Positions 1 through 5,294 are shown, counted from the first letter of the stretch. The stretch is DNA of 8,097 bases from Planctomycetota bacterium (GCA_019456245.1 VRUF01000086.1:1-8097), one strand, 5' to 3'. The notes: a model not told the origin generated them from the letters alone. A program made the numbers and translations.

Positions 1-329
1 CGGCTGAGGCGGTTTGGCGGGAAGTTAAGAAGGATATTCGGAATATTTCGCTGGATACTGTGAACCGGACGCTGCTTACGCTTAGCAAGATCGATGCGGC
101 TTTTATCGTTGAAGGGTCCGGCGGGGCGAAGCGGTTTGACGGGAATCTTGACGATCATCAGCATTTTAAGTGTGTCGGGTGCAAAAAGATATTTGATGTT
201 TATCATGAACCTTATAATAATATAGATGTGCCGGCTGAGCTTGAGGGTAAGTTTTGTGTTTTGCGCAAGACGGTTTATTTTGAAGGGTATTGTAATAACT
301 GCAAAAAAGGCATAAGGCATAAGGCATAA
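1..329 (+). CDS. Fur/PerR-family metal-dependent regulator, C-terminal part (5' end outside window)
   Basis: The reading frame is open from base 3 and its start lies upstream, so only about 108 C-terminal residues are seen. They begin in the winged helix: SLDTVNRTL matches the Fur recognition helix (usual form TVYRTL). The dimerisation domain has the regulatory-metal pattern H-x-H-x2-C-x2-C (HQHFKCVGC), followed by an Asp (FDVYHE), and the second structural-zinc pair in GYCNNC. This His/Cys/Asp arrangement resembles PerR and other peroxide- or iron-sensing Fur proteins. Position next to rubrerythrin and other peroxide-defence genes favours a PerR-like role, but PerR and Fur cannot be separated safely without the N-terminus. 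The last six residues and the TAA stop are encoded inside a GGCATAA heptad array, so the tail GIRHKA is probably repeat-derived rather than functional. Confidence 0.85.
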   Translation, partial: AEAVWREVKKDIRNISLDTVNRTLLTLSKIDAAFIVEGSGGAKRFDGNLDDHQHFKCVGCKKIFDVYHEPYNNIDVPAELEGKFCVLRKTVYFEGYCNNCKKGIRHKA

Positions 330-336
330 GGCATAA
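309..336 (+). repeat. Heptad tandem array A: GGCATAA x4 spanning the regulator's stop codon
   Basis: Four perfect copies of GGCATAA lie head to tail (309-315, 316-322, 323-329, 330-336). TAA occurs at 313, 320, 327 and 334, so all three forward frames are closed; the one at 327 is the actual stop of the Fur-family gene. Related heptad arrays follow three other genes in this window. Confidence 0.9.
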
Positions 337-340
337 GTGG

Positions 341-363
341 TGGATTCGCCTTCGTCGAGGCTA
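341..363 (+). repeat. Hairpin module following heptad array A
   Basis: This 23-base stretch starts TGGATTC, contains CCTTCG and ends GCTA. It matches 5327-5349 at 20 of 23 positions. It can fold into a short hairpin with stem 348-352/357-361 (GCCTT with GAGGC, one T-G wobble) and a 4-base loop. No T-run follows, so it is not a classical terminator. It looks like a dispersed repeat module. Confidence 0.65.
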
Positions 364-386
364 TTATATTAACGAATTATATTAAC
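363..386 (+). promoter_or_regulatory. 11-bp direct repeat upstream of rubrerythrin, possible operator or promoter
   Basis: ATTATATTAAC occurs at 363-373 and again at 376-386, two bases apart, ending 9 bases before the rubrerythrin GGAG ribosome site. Both copies contain TATATT, usable as a -10 element, but I see no convincing -35 at the right distance. AT-rich repeats like this fit a Fur/PerR-type site, and a member of that family is encoded just upstream. The regulatory role is inference. Confidence 0.4.
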
Positions 387-405
387 ATTTTTATTGGAGA
401 TTGTT

Positions 406-978
406 ATGGACCTTAAGGGATCTAAGACGGAAAAGAATTTGTTGGCGGCATTTGCAGGTGAGTCGCAAGCTCGGAATCGATATACTTATTTTGCCAGTCA
501 GGCGAAAAAAGAAGGCCTTGTGCAGATAGCAGCTATCTTTGAAGAAACTGCCAACCAGGAAAAAGAGCATGCCAAGCGTGAGTTCAAGTTTCTTGAAGGG
601 GGAGAAATTGAAATAACGGCGTCTTTTCCGGCGGGTGTTGTTGGTACGACGGCTGAGAATTTGAAAGCAGCTGCGGCGGGGGAAGATTATGAGACATCGG
701 AGATGTATCCGGGATTTGCGGCCATCGCTGAGGAGGAAGGTTTTGATAATATTGCATTGGTTTTCAGAAGTATTGCTGTGGCGGAAGCACGGCATCGTGA
801 TAGATATTTGGCACTGGCCGATAATATCGCAGCAGAGACGGTTTTTAAACGTTCAGAGCCTCAGAGGTGGGTTTGTCGTAATTGCGGTTATGTGCACGAA
901 GGGGTAGAGGCGCCCGGCGCGTGTGCTGCCTGTGCTCATCCGCAAGCACATTTTGAAATCGAAGCTGCGAATTATTAA
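406..978 (+). CDS. rbr: Rubrerythrin (diiron peroxidase with C-terminal rubredoxin domain)
   Basis: A cytoplasmic NAD(P)H-linked peroxidase that reduces H2O2 to water at a diiron site, with electrons passing through a rubredoxin domain. The product is 190 residues, the usual length. The ferritin-like four-helix domain (about 1-145) carries E19 in GESQARNRY, E52-x2-H55 (EKEH), E96/E99 and E127-x2-H130 (EARH). The rubredoxin domain (about 153-190) has C157-x2-C160 and C173-x2-C176, ending in the typical HPQAHFE. The ATG at 406 is preferred because GGAG lies at 396-399, six bases upstream. An in-frame TTG at 394 would lie before that site and is not needed to match the family. It lies 76 bases after the Fur/PerR-type gene, separated by heptad array A, its hairpin and an AT-rich direct repeat. 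Confidence 0.95.
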   Translation: MDLKGSKTEKNLLAAFAGESQARNRYTYFASQAKKEGLVQIAAIFEETANQEKEHAKREFKFLEGGEIEITASFPAGVVGTTAENLKAAAAGEDYETSEMYPGFAAIAEEEGFDNIALVFRSIAVAEARHRDRYLALADNIAAETVFKRSEPQRWVCRNCGYVHEGVEAPGACAACAHPQAHFEIEAANY

Positions 979-989
979 TTTGTACCGAA

Positions 990-1024
990 TCCGTTCCGGC
1001 ATCCTTTTTGGTTGTCGGGACGGA
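990..1024 (+). terminator. Hairpin after rubrerythrin, possible terminator or processing stem
   Basis: The arms 990-998 and 1016-1024 pair over 9 bp (TCCGTTCCG with CGGGACGGA, one T-G wobble) around a 17-base loop that contains a T5 run. It starts 11 bases after the rubrerythrin stop. The following bases are AAAATCGG rather than T-rich, so rho-independent termination on the + strand is doubtful. Confidence 0.35.
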
Positions 1025-1113
1025 AAATCGGGGCTGTTGATACTGGTAATTGAATAGGTTTGTAATAGAAAGGTTTTGACTTAAGTATTCAGGATATTTT
1101 GCCGAACCGACTA

Positions 1114-1127
1114 TACCCTTAAGGGTA
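1114..1127 (+). promoter_or_regulatory. Perfect 14-bp palindrome, candidate operator upstream of tpx
   Basis: TACCCTTAAGGGTA is its own reverse complement. A second CTTAAG-centred palindrome, ACTTAAGT, lies at 1079-1086, 38 bases upstream centre to centre. The position, about 180 bases before the thiol peroxidase start in a non-coding region, suits a dimeric repressor site. The binding protein is unknown. Confidence 0.4.
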
Positions 1128-1148
1128 ATAAATGCCCGCGAGTAAAAT

Positions 1149-1177
1149 GGTAACTATTTGTTTGTAAGCAAGTTACC
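1149..1177 (+). repeat. Inverted repeat GGTAAC/GTTACC
   Basis: GGTAAC at 1149-1154 and GTTACC at 1172-1177 are exact reverse complements separated by 17 bases; one further T-A pair can form inside. It could be a hairpin in a leader RNA or a two-half-site operator. No T-run follows. Confidence 0.35.
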
Positions 1178-1260
1178 GCGAACAAAAGGGGAATTTTCAA
1201 TCGTGATCAGTATATATCACTTTATTGGGGTATTTTTGTAGTTTGGTTTTTTAGTTTTGT

Positions 1261-1280
1261 GAATTGAATTGAATTGATTG
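1261..1280 (+). repeat. GAATT pentamer tandem repeat
   Basis: Three copies of GAATT lie in tandem (1261-1275), followed by a degenerate GATTG. The tract sits 10 bases before the AGGAG ribosome site of the thiol peroxidase gene, inside its probable leader. A role is not evident. Confidence 0.55.
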
Positions 1281-1302
1281 GCCATACGTACAGGAGAATA
1301 TT

Positions 1303-1818
1303 ATGAGCGAAGTAAGTACTGTTGTTACGATGCATGGAAATGAATTGGTTTTACGAGGTGAGGCGGTCAATGTTGGCGATAGGGTTGCTGATGTTGCACT
1401 TACGGATAATGAGCTTTCGGCTGTTAGTTTGTCATCCTTTTTGGGTAAGGTCTGCCTCATCTCTTCTGTTCCGTCGCTTGATACGCCGGTTTGCGATGTA
1501 ATGACTCGGCGTTTCAATGAAGAGGCTTCGGAGTTGGGTGATGATGTTGTTGTACTTACGGTTAGCATGGATCTTCCTTTTGCTCAGAGCCGCTGGTGCG
1601 GAGCAGCGGGGATCGCGAATGTTCAGACGCTTTCGGACTACCTTGAAGGGGCATTCGGCGAGGCTTTCGGCTTGATGATCGAGGGATTGCGACTTTTGGC
1701 GCGAGCGGTATTTGTTGTGGACAAGGAAGGTGTTGTGCGTTATAAGGAACTTGTCGGAGAACTGACGAACGAGCCGGATTACGACGCTGCTGTGGCGGCG
1801 GCGAAAGAATTACTTTGA
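1303..1818 (+). CDS. tpx: Thiol peroxidase, Tpx-type atypical 2-Cys peroxiredoxin
   Basis: Reduces H2O2 and organic hydroperoxides using a peroxidatic and a resolving cysteine that form an intramolecular disulfide, normally re-reduced by thioredoxin. The product is 171 residues, the normal Tpx length. The Tpx signature VPSLDTPVC ends in peroxidatic C64, with the conserved Thr at 61. The resolving cysteine is C99 in RWCGAAGIANVQTLSD, which matches the Tpx pattern around E. coli Cys95. R134 in RAVFVVD fits the active-site arginine. AGGAG at 1292-1296 lies six bases before the ATG. It opens a close-packed run, and the next gene starts 20 bases after its stop. It probably shares a promoter with the flavodiiron and superoxide reductase genes. 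No signal peptide is seen, so it is cytoplasmic. Confidence 0.95.
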   Translation: MSEVSTVVTMHGNELVLRGEAVNVGDRVADVALTDNELSAVSLSSFLGKVCLISSVPSLDTPVCDVMTRRFNEEASELGDDVVVLTVSMDLPFAQSRWCGAAGIANVQTLSDYLEGAFGEAFGLMIEGLRLLARAVFVVDKEGVVRYKELVGELTNEPDYDAAVAAAKELL

Positions 1819-1838
1819 GGTACTAGTAAAGGACGACT

Positions 1839-3017
1839 ATGAGGCAGGTTAGAGACGATATTTATTCGGTTGGAGCCATCGATTGGGATTTGGATCTTTT
1901 TGACAGGCTGATCCCGCTTCCTGACGGGACGAGCTATAATTCTTACCTTATAAAGGGTAGTGAGAAGATCGCACTGCTTGATACTGTCGATCCGAGGAAG
2001 ACGGATACGCTGGTTAATAATCTTGTTGCCGCCGGGGTTGACAGGATCGATTATGTAATCGCCCACCATGCGGAACAGGATCATTCGGGGTCTTTGCCCG
2101 ATATTCTTTTGTTATATCCGGATGCGAAAGTTGTTACTAATGAGAAATGTAAGTCGATGTTGATCGATCTATTGGGGATCGAGGATGAAAAGTTTATTAC
2201 TGTTGAGGATCGCGAGGTTTTGGAGCTTGGGGACAAGACGCTTGAGTTTATCTATACTCCGTGGGTTCACTGGCCTGAGACGATGTGTTCGTATATGAAA
2301 GAAGAGAAGGTGCTGTTTACTTGCGATTTTTTTGGTTCGCATCTTGCGACGAGCGATCTTTTTTTGCAAAACGAGCGTGATATATATGAGCCAGCTAAGC
2401 GGTATTTTGCCGAGATAATGATGCCGTTTAGAAATGTGATCCGGAAAAATCTTGTTAAGCTTGAAGAGCTTGATATTGAGGTGATCGCTCCGAGTCATGG
2501 GCCTGTTTATGATAATCCGCAATTTATTGTCGATTGCTATAAGGATTGGGCCGGCGATGAGGTTAAGAATGAGGTTTTGCTTGGGTATATATCGATGCAT
2601 GGGAGTACGGAAAAGATGGCGGAGTATCTTACCGATGCTTTGATCGAGCGGGGTGTTGGGGTTAAGGTTTTTGAGCTTGGCGATGTTGATATTGGTAAGA
2701 TTGCCATTGCTTTGGTTGATGCTGCGACAATTATTCTTGCATCGCCTACTGTTCTTGTGGGTGCTCATCCGATGGTGGCTTCTGTTGCGGTTTTGGCAAA
2801 TGCGTTGAGGCCGAAGGCGAAGTTTGCGACTTTTGTGGGTTCTTACGGGTGGGGTAGTAAGATGGTCGAGCAGTTGGGCGGATTGCTTGGCAATTTTAAG
2901 GGTGAGATAATCGCGCCGGTGATGGTAAAAGGGCAGGCGAGTGATGAAGATTTTGTGCGGCTTGACGAGCTTGCAGATTCGATATTTGCCTCGCATAAAA
3001 CGGCGGGGCTTGTTTAA
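1839..3017 (+). CDS. fprA: Flavodiiron protein (FprA/ROO-type oxygen reductase)
   Basis: Reduces O2 (and in some members NO) to water (or N2O) with electrons from rubredoxin. The 392 residues comprise an N-terminal metallo-beta-lactamase-like diiron domain (about 1-245) and a C-terminal flavodoxin domain (about 246-392). Diiron ligands are all present with canonical spacing: H77-x-E79-x-D81-H82, H144 (WVHWPETM), D163 (TCDFFGSH) and H220 (PSHGPVY). The FMN phosphate loop is SMHGSTEKM (252-260). There is no fused rubredoxin or NADH-oxidase domain, so this is the simple class-A architecture; the separate rubredoxin at 5139-5294 is the natural donor. The ATG follows AAAGGA. It lies 20 bases after tpx and 33 before the superoxide reductase start, consistent with one operon. 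O2 is the more likely substrate given the neighbours, but NO cannot be excluded. Confidence 0.95.
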   Translation: MRQVRDDIYSVGAIDWDLDLFDRLIPLPDGTSYNSYLIKGSEKIALLDTVDPRKTDTLVNNLVAAGVDRIDYVIAHHAEQDHSGSLPDILLLYPDAKVVTNEKCKSMLIDLLGIEDEKFITVEDREVLELGDKTLEFIYTPWVHWPETMCSYMKEEKVLFTCDFFGSHLATSDLFLQNERDIYEPAKRYFAEIMMPFRNVIRKNLVKLEELDIEVIAPSHGPVYDNPQFIVDCYKDWAGDEVKNEVLLGYISMHGSTEKMAEYLTDALIERGVGVKVFELGDVDIGKIAIALVDAATIILASPTVLVGAHPMVASVAVLANALRPKAKFATFVGSYGWGSKMVEQLGGLLGNFKGEIIAPVMVKGQASDEDFVRLDELADSIFASHKTAGLV

Positions 3018-3050
3018 TAGAAAAAGTTAACAACTGAAAGGGTAGTGACG

Positions 3051-3425
3051 ATGGCTAAGAGACTTGAGATATATAAATGTATGGCTTGCGGGAATATTGT
3101 CGAGATGCTTGACGGCGGTGATGGTGAGCTTAGCTGCTGCGGGGCGTCGATGAAGCGGCTTGCTGCCAGTACGGCAGACGCTGCGACGGAAAAGCATGTT
3201 CCTGTGATCGAAAAAGTTGACGGCGGGTACAAGGTGAAGGTCGGGTCTGTACCTCATCCTATGGAAGAGAAACATTATATCGAATGGATCGCGCTGATTG
3301 CGGACGGGAAGATTTACAGGGAATTTCTATGTCCTGGTATGGCGCCTGAAGCTGTGTTTAATATTGATGCTGCGGAAGTCAGTGCATTGGAATTTTGCAA
3401 TGTTCACGGCCTTTGGAAAGGATAA
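3051..3425 (+). CDS. dfx: Desulfoferrodoxin / superoxide reductase (two-iron type)
   Basis: Reduces superoxide to H2O2 without releasing O2, usually with rubredoxin as donor. The 124-residue product has both iron sites. The N-terminal desulforedoxin centre I has C10-x2-C13 and the adjacent pair C29-C30. The catalytic centre II has H49, H69, H75, C116 and H119 (FCNVHG), with the E47-K48-H49 triad of the catalytic lid. These positions agree with the numbering I recall for Desulfoarculus baarsii superoxide reductase. The ATG at 3051 is chosen because AAAGGG at 3037-3042 is eight bases away; a GTG at 3045 would be too close to it. It lies between the flavodiiron protein and ferritin, with only six bases before the ferritin start, so translation is probably coupled. 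Confidence 0.95.
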   Translation: MAKRLEIYKCMACGNIVEMLDGGDGELSCCGASMKRLAASTADAATEKHVPVIEKVDGGYKVKVGSVPHPMEEKHYIEWIALIADGKIYREFLCPGMAPEAVFNIDAAEVSALEFCNVHGLWKG

Positions 3426-3431
3426 GCGAAA

Positions 3432-3956
3432 ATGATAGGTAAGAAACTCGAAGACGCTTTGAACGGTCAGCTTAATGCTGAGTTGTATTCGGCATACCTT
3501 TATCTTTCGATGTCGAGCTATTTAGAGTCGCTGAATCTTTCGGGGTTTGGTAACTGGATGCGTGTTCAGTTCGAGGAAGAACAGTTTCATGCGATGAAGC
3601 TTTACGATTATATAATCGAAAGGGGCGGGCGTGTAATTTGCAAACCTATCGATGGTCCGGAGACGGAGTGGGACGGTCCTGTCGGGGCTTTTGAGGCGAC
3701 TTTGGCGCATGAGCGAAATGTTACGGGGTTGATAAATGACCTTGTGTATCTTGCAAGGGATGAGCGCGATAATGCGGGGGAGGTGTTTTTGAGCTGGTAT
3801 GTCAGCGAACAGGTCGAAGAAAAGAATAATGTCGAGACGATCCTTGGTAAGCTGCGTCTTGCAGATGGTAATCCGCAGGCGCTGTTAATGATCGATCAGG
3901 AACTTGGGACAAGGGTTTATATGCCGCCTGGTACGGCAGAAGGAGGTAAAAAATGA
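3432..3956 (+). CDS. ftn: Bacterial non-haem ferritin
   Basis: Forms a 24-subunit shell that oxidises Fe(II) and stores it as a ferric mineral. The 174 residues match FtnA-type ferritins throughout (LNGQLNAELYSAYLYLSMS, then FEEEQFHAMK). Ferroxidase residues fall at the same numbers as in E. coli FtnA: E17, Y24, E50, H53, E94, Q127 and E130. No haem-binding Met of the bacterioferritin type stands out, so this is a ferritin rather than Bfr. It starts six bases after the superoxide reductase stop. Its own stop overlaps the next start as ATGA at 3953-3956, with AGGAGG just upstream inside this gene, so it is coupled to the ferritin-like gene that follows. In this setting it would remove iron that could react with peroxide. 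Confidence 0.95.
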   Translation: MIGKKLEDALNGQLNAELYSAYLYLSMSSYLESLNLSGFGNWMRVQFEEEQFHAMKLYDYIIERGGRVICKPIDGPETEWDGPVGAFEATLAHERNVTGLINDLVYLARDERDNAGEVFLSWYVSEQVEEKNNVETILGKLRLADGNPQALLMIDQELGTRVYMPPGTAEGGKK

Positions 3957-4441
3957 GTATAACTTTTAATGCGAATGAAGTTTTTGAAATGGCCGAGGAA
4001 TTTGAGCGTAATGGTGCGAGATTCTATCGCAAAGCGGCTGGTTATTTTAAGGATGAGGGCAAATGCAAGCTGCTTGAAGAACTTGCCCTTATGGAAGACG
4101 GACACCTGGCTACTTTTCAGGAGATGCGAGAGCAATTGAAGGCACAAGAGAAGGAAACTACGACGTTCGATCCTGATAATGAGGCCGGGATGTATCTTCG
4201 GGCAATGGCTGACGGACATGTTTTCGATACGAGTGCCGATCCCTGTGATTTTTTGACGGGTGATGAAACGATGACCGAGATTTTCAAGAAAGCGCTACTG
4301 TGCGAAAAGGACTCAGTTGTTTTCTACCTTGGGATCAAGGATATGGTCAGCGACACAGGAGGTAAGGATAAGGTCGAAGCCATTATTCGCGAAGAGATGG
4401 GGCATATTTCGCTGCTTAATAAACATCTTGCGGAACTTTAA
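3953..4441 (+). CDS. Ferritin-like diiron protein, rubrerythrin-related, no rubredoxin domain (paralogue 1)
   Basis: A 162-residue four-helix protein of the rubrerythrin-related ferritin-like group. Probable diiron ligands are E18 (seven residues before Y25), E48-x2-H51 (EDGH), E118 (CEKD, again seven before Y125) and E148-x2-H151 (EMGH). There is no rubredoxin tail, membrane segment or signal peptide. Between helices 2 and 3 is a loop of about 40 residues with MYLRAMADGHVF and ADPCDFLTGD, containing C98; this loop is shared with the paralogue at 4537-5046. The ATG overlaps the ferritin stop (ATGA) and is served by the AGGAGG near 3941-3946. It is the last gene of the tpx-fprA-dfx-ftn run; a heptad array begins at its stop codon. 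The function is unproven; peroxide reduction or iron oxidation for the adjacent ferritin are plausible. Confidence 0.8.
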   Translation: MSITFNANEVFEMAEEFERNGARFYRKAAGYFKDEGKCKLLEELALMEDGHLATFQEMREQLKAQEKETTTFDPDNEAGMYLRAMADGHVFDTSADPCDFLTGDETMTEIFKKALLCEKDSVVFYLGIKDMVSDTGGKDKVEAIIREEMGHISLLNKHLAEL

Positions 4442-4462
4442 AATGTCTAATGTTTAATGAAG
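4442..4462 (+). repeat. Heptad tandem array B: AATGTCT-type x3 after the ferritin-like gene
   Basis: Words AATGTCT, AATGTTT and AATGAAG follow the TAA stop (4439-4441) without a gap. The 20 bases 4441-4460 are identical to 5293-5312 after the rubredoxin gene, and in both places they begin within or at the stop codon. The array runs directly into the hairpin at 4465-4482. Confidence 0.8.
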
Positions 4463-4464
4463 GA

Positions 4465-4482
4465 TTTGGCCTTTCGGCCAAA
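4465..4482 (+). terminator. Perfect 7-bp hairpin after paralogue 1, possible transcription terminator
   Basis: TTTGGCC (4465-4471) and GGCCAAA (4476-4482) pair perfectly around a TTTC loop. The following sequence is GCTTATTAAATT, which has no U-run but is AT-rich. The surrounding bases (GGATT, CCTT, GCT, ATTA) align loosely with the hairpin modules after arrays A and D, so this may be a stabilised member of the same repeat. It sits where the tpx-to-ferritin-like run would end. Confidence 0.5.
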
Positions 4483-4522
4483 GCTTATTAAATTAAGGGA
4501 GTTTGGTTTATAACTTAATCCC

Positions 4523-4539
4523 GGGGGGGAATTGTTTTG
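4523..4539 (+). promoter_or_regulatory. G7A ribosome site and UUG start of paralogue 2
   Basis: A run of seven G followed by A (4523-4530) stands six bases before TTG at 4537-4539, the only start near this site that preserves the N-terminus shared with paralogue 1. A G-homopolymer as a Shine-Dalgarno site with a UUG start is unusual here; neighbouring genes mostly use ATG with GGAG-like sites. Confidence 0.6.
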
Positions 4540-5046
4540 GAATTTAGCTTGAATGCAGAGGAGATCCTTGCGATCGTTGAGGAGATAAAGCTTAACGGGG
4601 TTGCTTTTTATAAGCATCTTGCCCGTTACGGGCCCAAAGGTGAGGTACGAAAGATGCTGGTTAAGCTTGTTGAGATGGAAGAGCGGCACGCGATGTGCTT
4701 TGCGGAAATGCGTTCGCATCTTAGCGAACATGATAAGGAAAGCACGGTGTTTCATCGTGGGTCCGATGAATGGATGTACCTGCGTGAAATGGCGGGTCAT
4801 CATGTTTTTGAAGTTGAAAGTGATCCGTGCGAATTGCTGGATGGAGATATAACTGCCGATAGTGTTGTGCGGCTTGCTATCGATAAGGAAAAGGATCTTA
4901 TGATCTTTATTCTGGAACTAAAGCGAGTTGTTCTTTCTCGAGACAGGAACGGTCAGATCGAGGCGATCATTAGCGAAGAGATGAAACATATTGCTGAGTT
5001 GGGGCGTTTTGCGGCCTTGCAGGATGCTGTTATGAGTCGTGTGTGA
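4537..5046 (+). CDS. Ferritin-like protein (paralogue 2), UUG start, Lys at a predicted diiron ligand
   Basis: 169 residues, clearly paralogous to 3953-4441: the two align almost without gaps from residue 5 and share the loop MYLR-x-MA-x2-HVF, DPC (C98) and LxGDxT. Predicted diiron ligands E48-x2-H51 (EERH), E118 and E148-x2-H151 (EMKH) are kept at identical numbers. At position 18, where paralogue 1 and the family have Glu, this protein has Lys (AAG at 4588-4590). The metal site may therefore be altered, monometallic or non-catalytic. Y125 of paralogue 1 is also replaced, by Ile. The TTG start is chosen from the G-rich ribosome site and the match to the paralogue. It is separated from paralogue 1 by array B and a hairpin, so it may have its own promoter. 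The role is unknown. Confidence 0.75.
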   Translation: MEFSLNAEEILAIVEEIKLNGVAFYKHLARYGPKGEVRKMLVKLVEMEERHAMCFAEMRSHLSEHDKESTVFHRGSDEWMYLREMAGHHVFEVESDPCELLDGDITADSVVRLAIDKEKDLMIFILELKRVVLSRDRNGQIEAIISEEMKHIAELGRFAALQDAVMSRV

Positions 5047-5047
5047 T

Positions 5048-5082
5048 TTAGCCATTAGCTGTTAGCCATTAGCTATTGGCTT
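5048..5082 (+). repeat. Heptad tandem array C: TTAGCCA-type x5 after paralogue 2
   Basis: Words TTAGCCA, TTAGCTG, TTAGCCA, TTAGCTA and TTGGCTT are in tandem, starting one base after the TGA stop (5044-5046). TAG occurs at 5049, 5056, 5063 and 5070, covering all three forward frames. The word family differs from arrays A, B and D. The sequence after it (5083-5101) does not clearly match the hairpin module of the other arrays. Confidence 0.8.
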
Positions 5083-5109
5083 GATATGCTACGCTCACTA
5101 CATTTGACT

Positions 5110-5124
5110 AAAATGTTACATTTT
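5110..5124 (+). promoter_or_regulatory. Perfect 7-1-7 palindrome upstream of rubredoxin, candidate Fur/PerR-type operator
   Basis: AAAATGT-T-ACATTTT is a perfect inverted repeat with a single central base. The 7-1-7 layout is the one known for Fur and PerR boxes, although the bases differ from the Bacillus PerR consensus. It ends two bases before the GGGAG ribosome site and 14 bases before the rubredoxin ATG, where binding would block expression. A TTGACT lies just upstream at 5104-5109. The link to the Fur-family protein at the window start is inference. Confidence 0.45.
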
Positions 5125-5138
5125 TTGGGAGTATTGGT

Positions 5139-5294
5139 ATGAAGTATCGATGTTTGATGTGTGGTTATATTTATGATCCTGAAGTTGGCGATCCTGATAA
5201 CGGGATCGAGGCAGGTACGACTTTTGACGATCTGCCGGAAGATTGGCTCTGTCCCGATTGCGGTGTTGGCAAGGATGAGTTTGAGGCGGTATAA
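5139..5294 (+). CDS. rd: Rubredoxin
   Basis: A 51-residue one-iron electron carrier of the cytoplasm, the normal size for free rubredoxins. Iron ligands are C5-x2-C8 (CLMCGYIYDP) and C38-x2-C41 (CPDCGVGKDEF), with the family's aromatic and Gly residues and W36 in place. GGGAG at 5127-5131 lies seven bases before the ATG. It is the likely electron donor for the flavodiiron protein, the superoxide reductase and perhaps rubrerythrin encoded upstream. No dedicated NAD(P)H:rubredoxin reductase is visible in the window. A perfect palindrome just ahead of the ribosome site suggests individual control. Heptad array D begins at its stop codon, separating it from the NQR genes by about 100 bases. Confidence 0.95.
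   Translation: MKYRCLMCGYIYDPEVGDPDNGIEAGTTFDDLPEDWLCPDCGVGKDEFEAV

Larger units (their letters stand above)
979..1302 (+). other. 324-base non-coding region between rubrerythrin and thiol peroxidase
   Basis: I find no credible coding sequence here. The region holds a 9-bp stem hairpin at 990-1024, a TTGACT at 1076-1081 without a clear -10, a perfect 14-bp palindrome at 1114-1127, a 7-bp inverted repeat at 1149-1177, GTGAT/ATCAC arms at 1203-1220, a T-rich stretch (1221-1258) and a GAATT pentamer repeat at 1261-1275. Such a density of dyads suggests the main control region of the downstream cluster, or a small RNA, but no element can be assigned with confidence. Confidence 0.6.

Noticed and set aside
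394..405. Upstream TTG start for rubrerythrin
   Set aside because: It lies before and overlaps the GGAG ribosome site; the ATG at 406 has correct spacing and gives the normal N-terminus.
391..795. Minus-strand open frame of 134 codons opposite rubrerythrin
   Set aside because: It is a shadow of a well-conserved gene; I see no ribosome site or family match.
1203..1220. CRP/FNR-type site GTGAT...ATCAC
   Set aside because: The 8-base gap between the arms does not fit the CRP (TGTGA-N6-TCACA) or FNR (TTGAT-N4-ATCAA) layouts; kept only as an unassigned dyad.
2169..2996. A 275-codon open frame on the minus strand opposite the flavodiiron gene
   Set aside because: It is antisense to a gene with complete catalytic motifs, and its translation is low-complexity and rich in basic residues, Ile and Asn without any domain. 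It is a codon-bias shadow.
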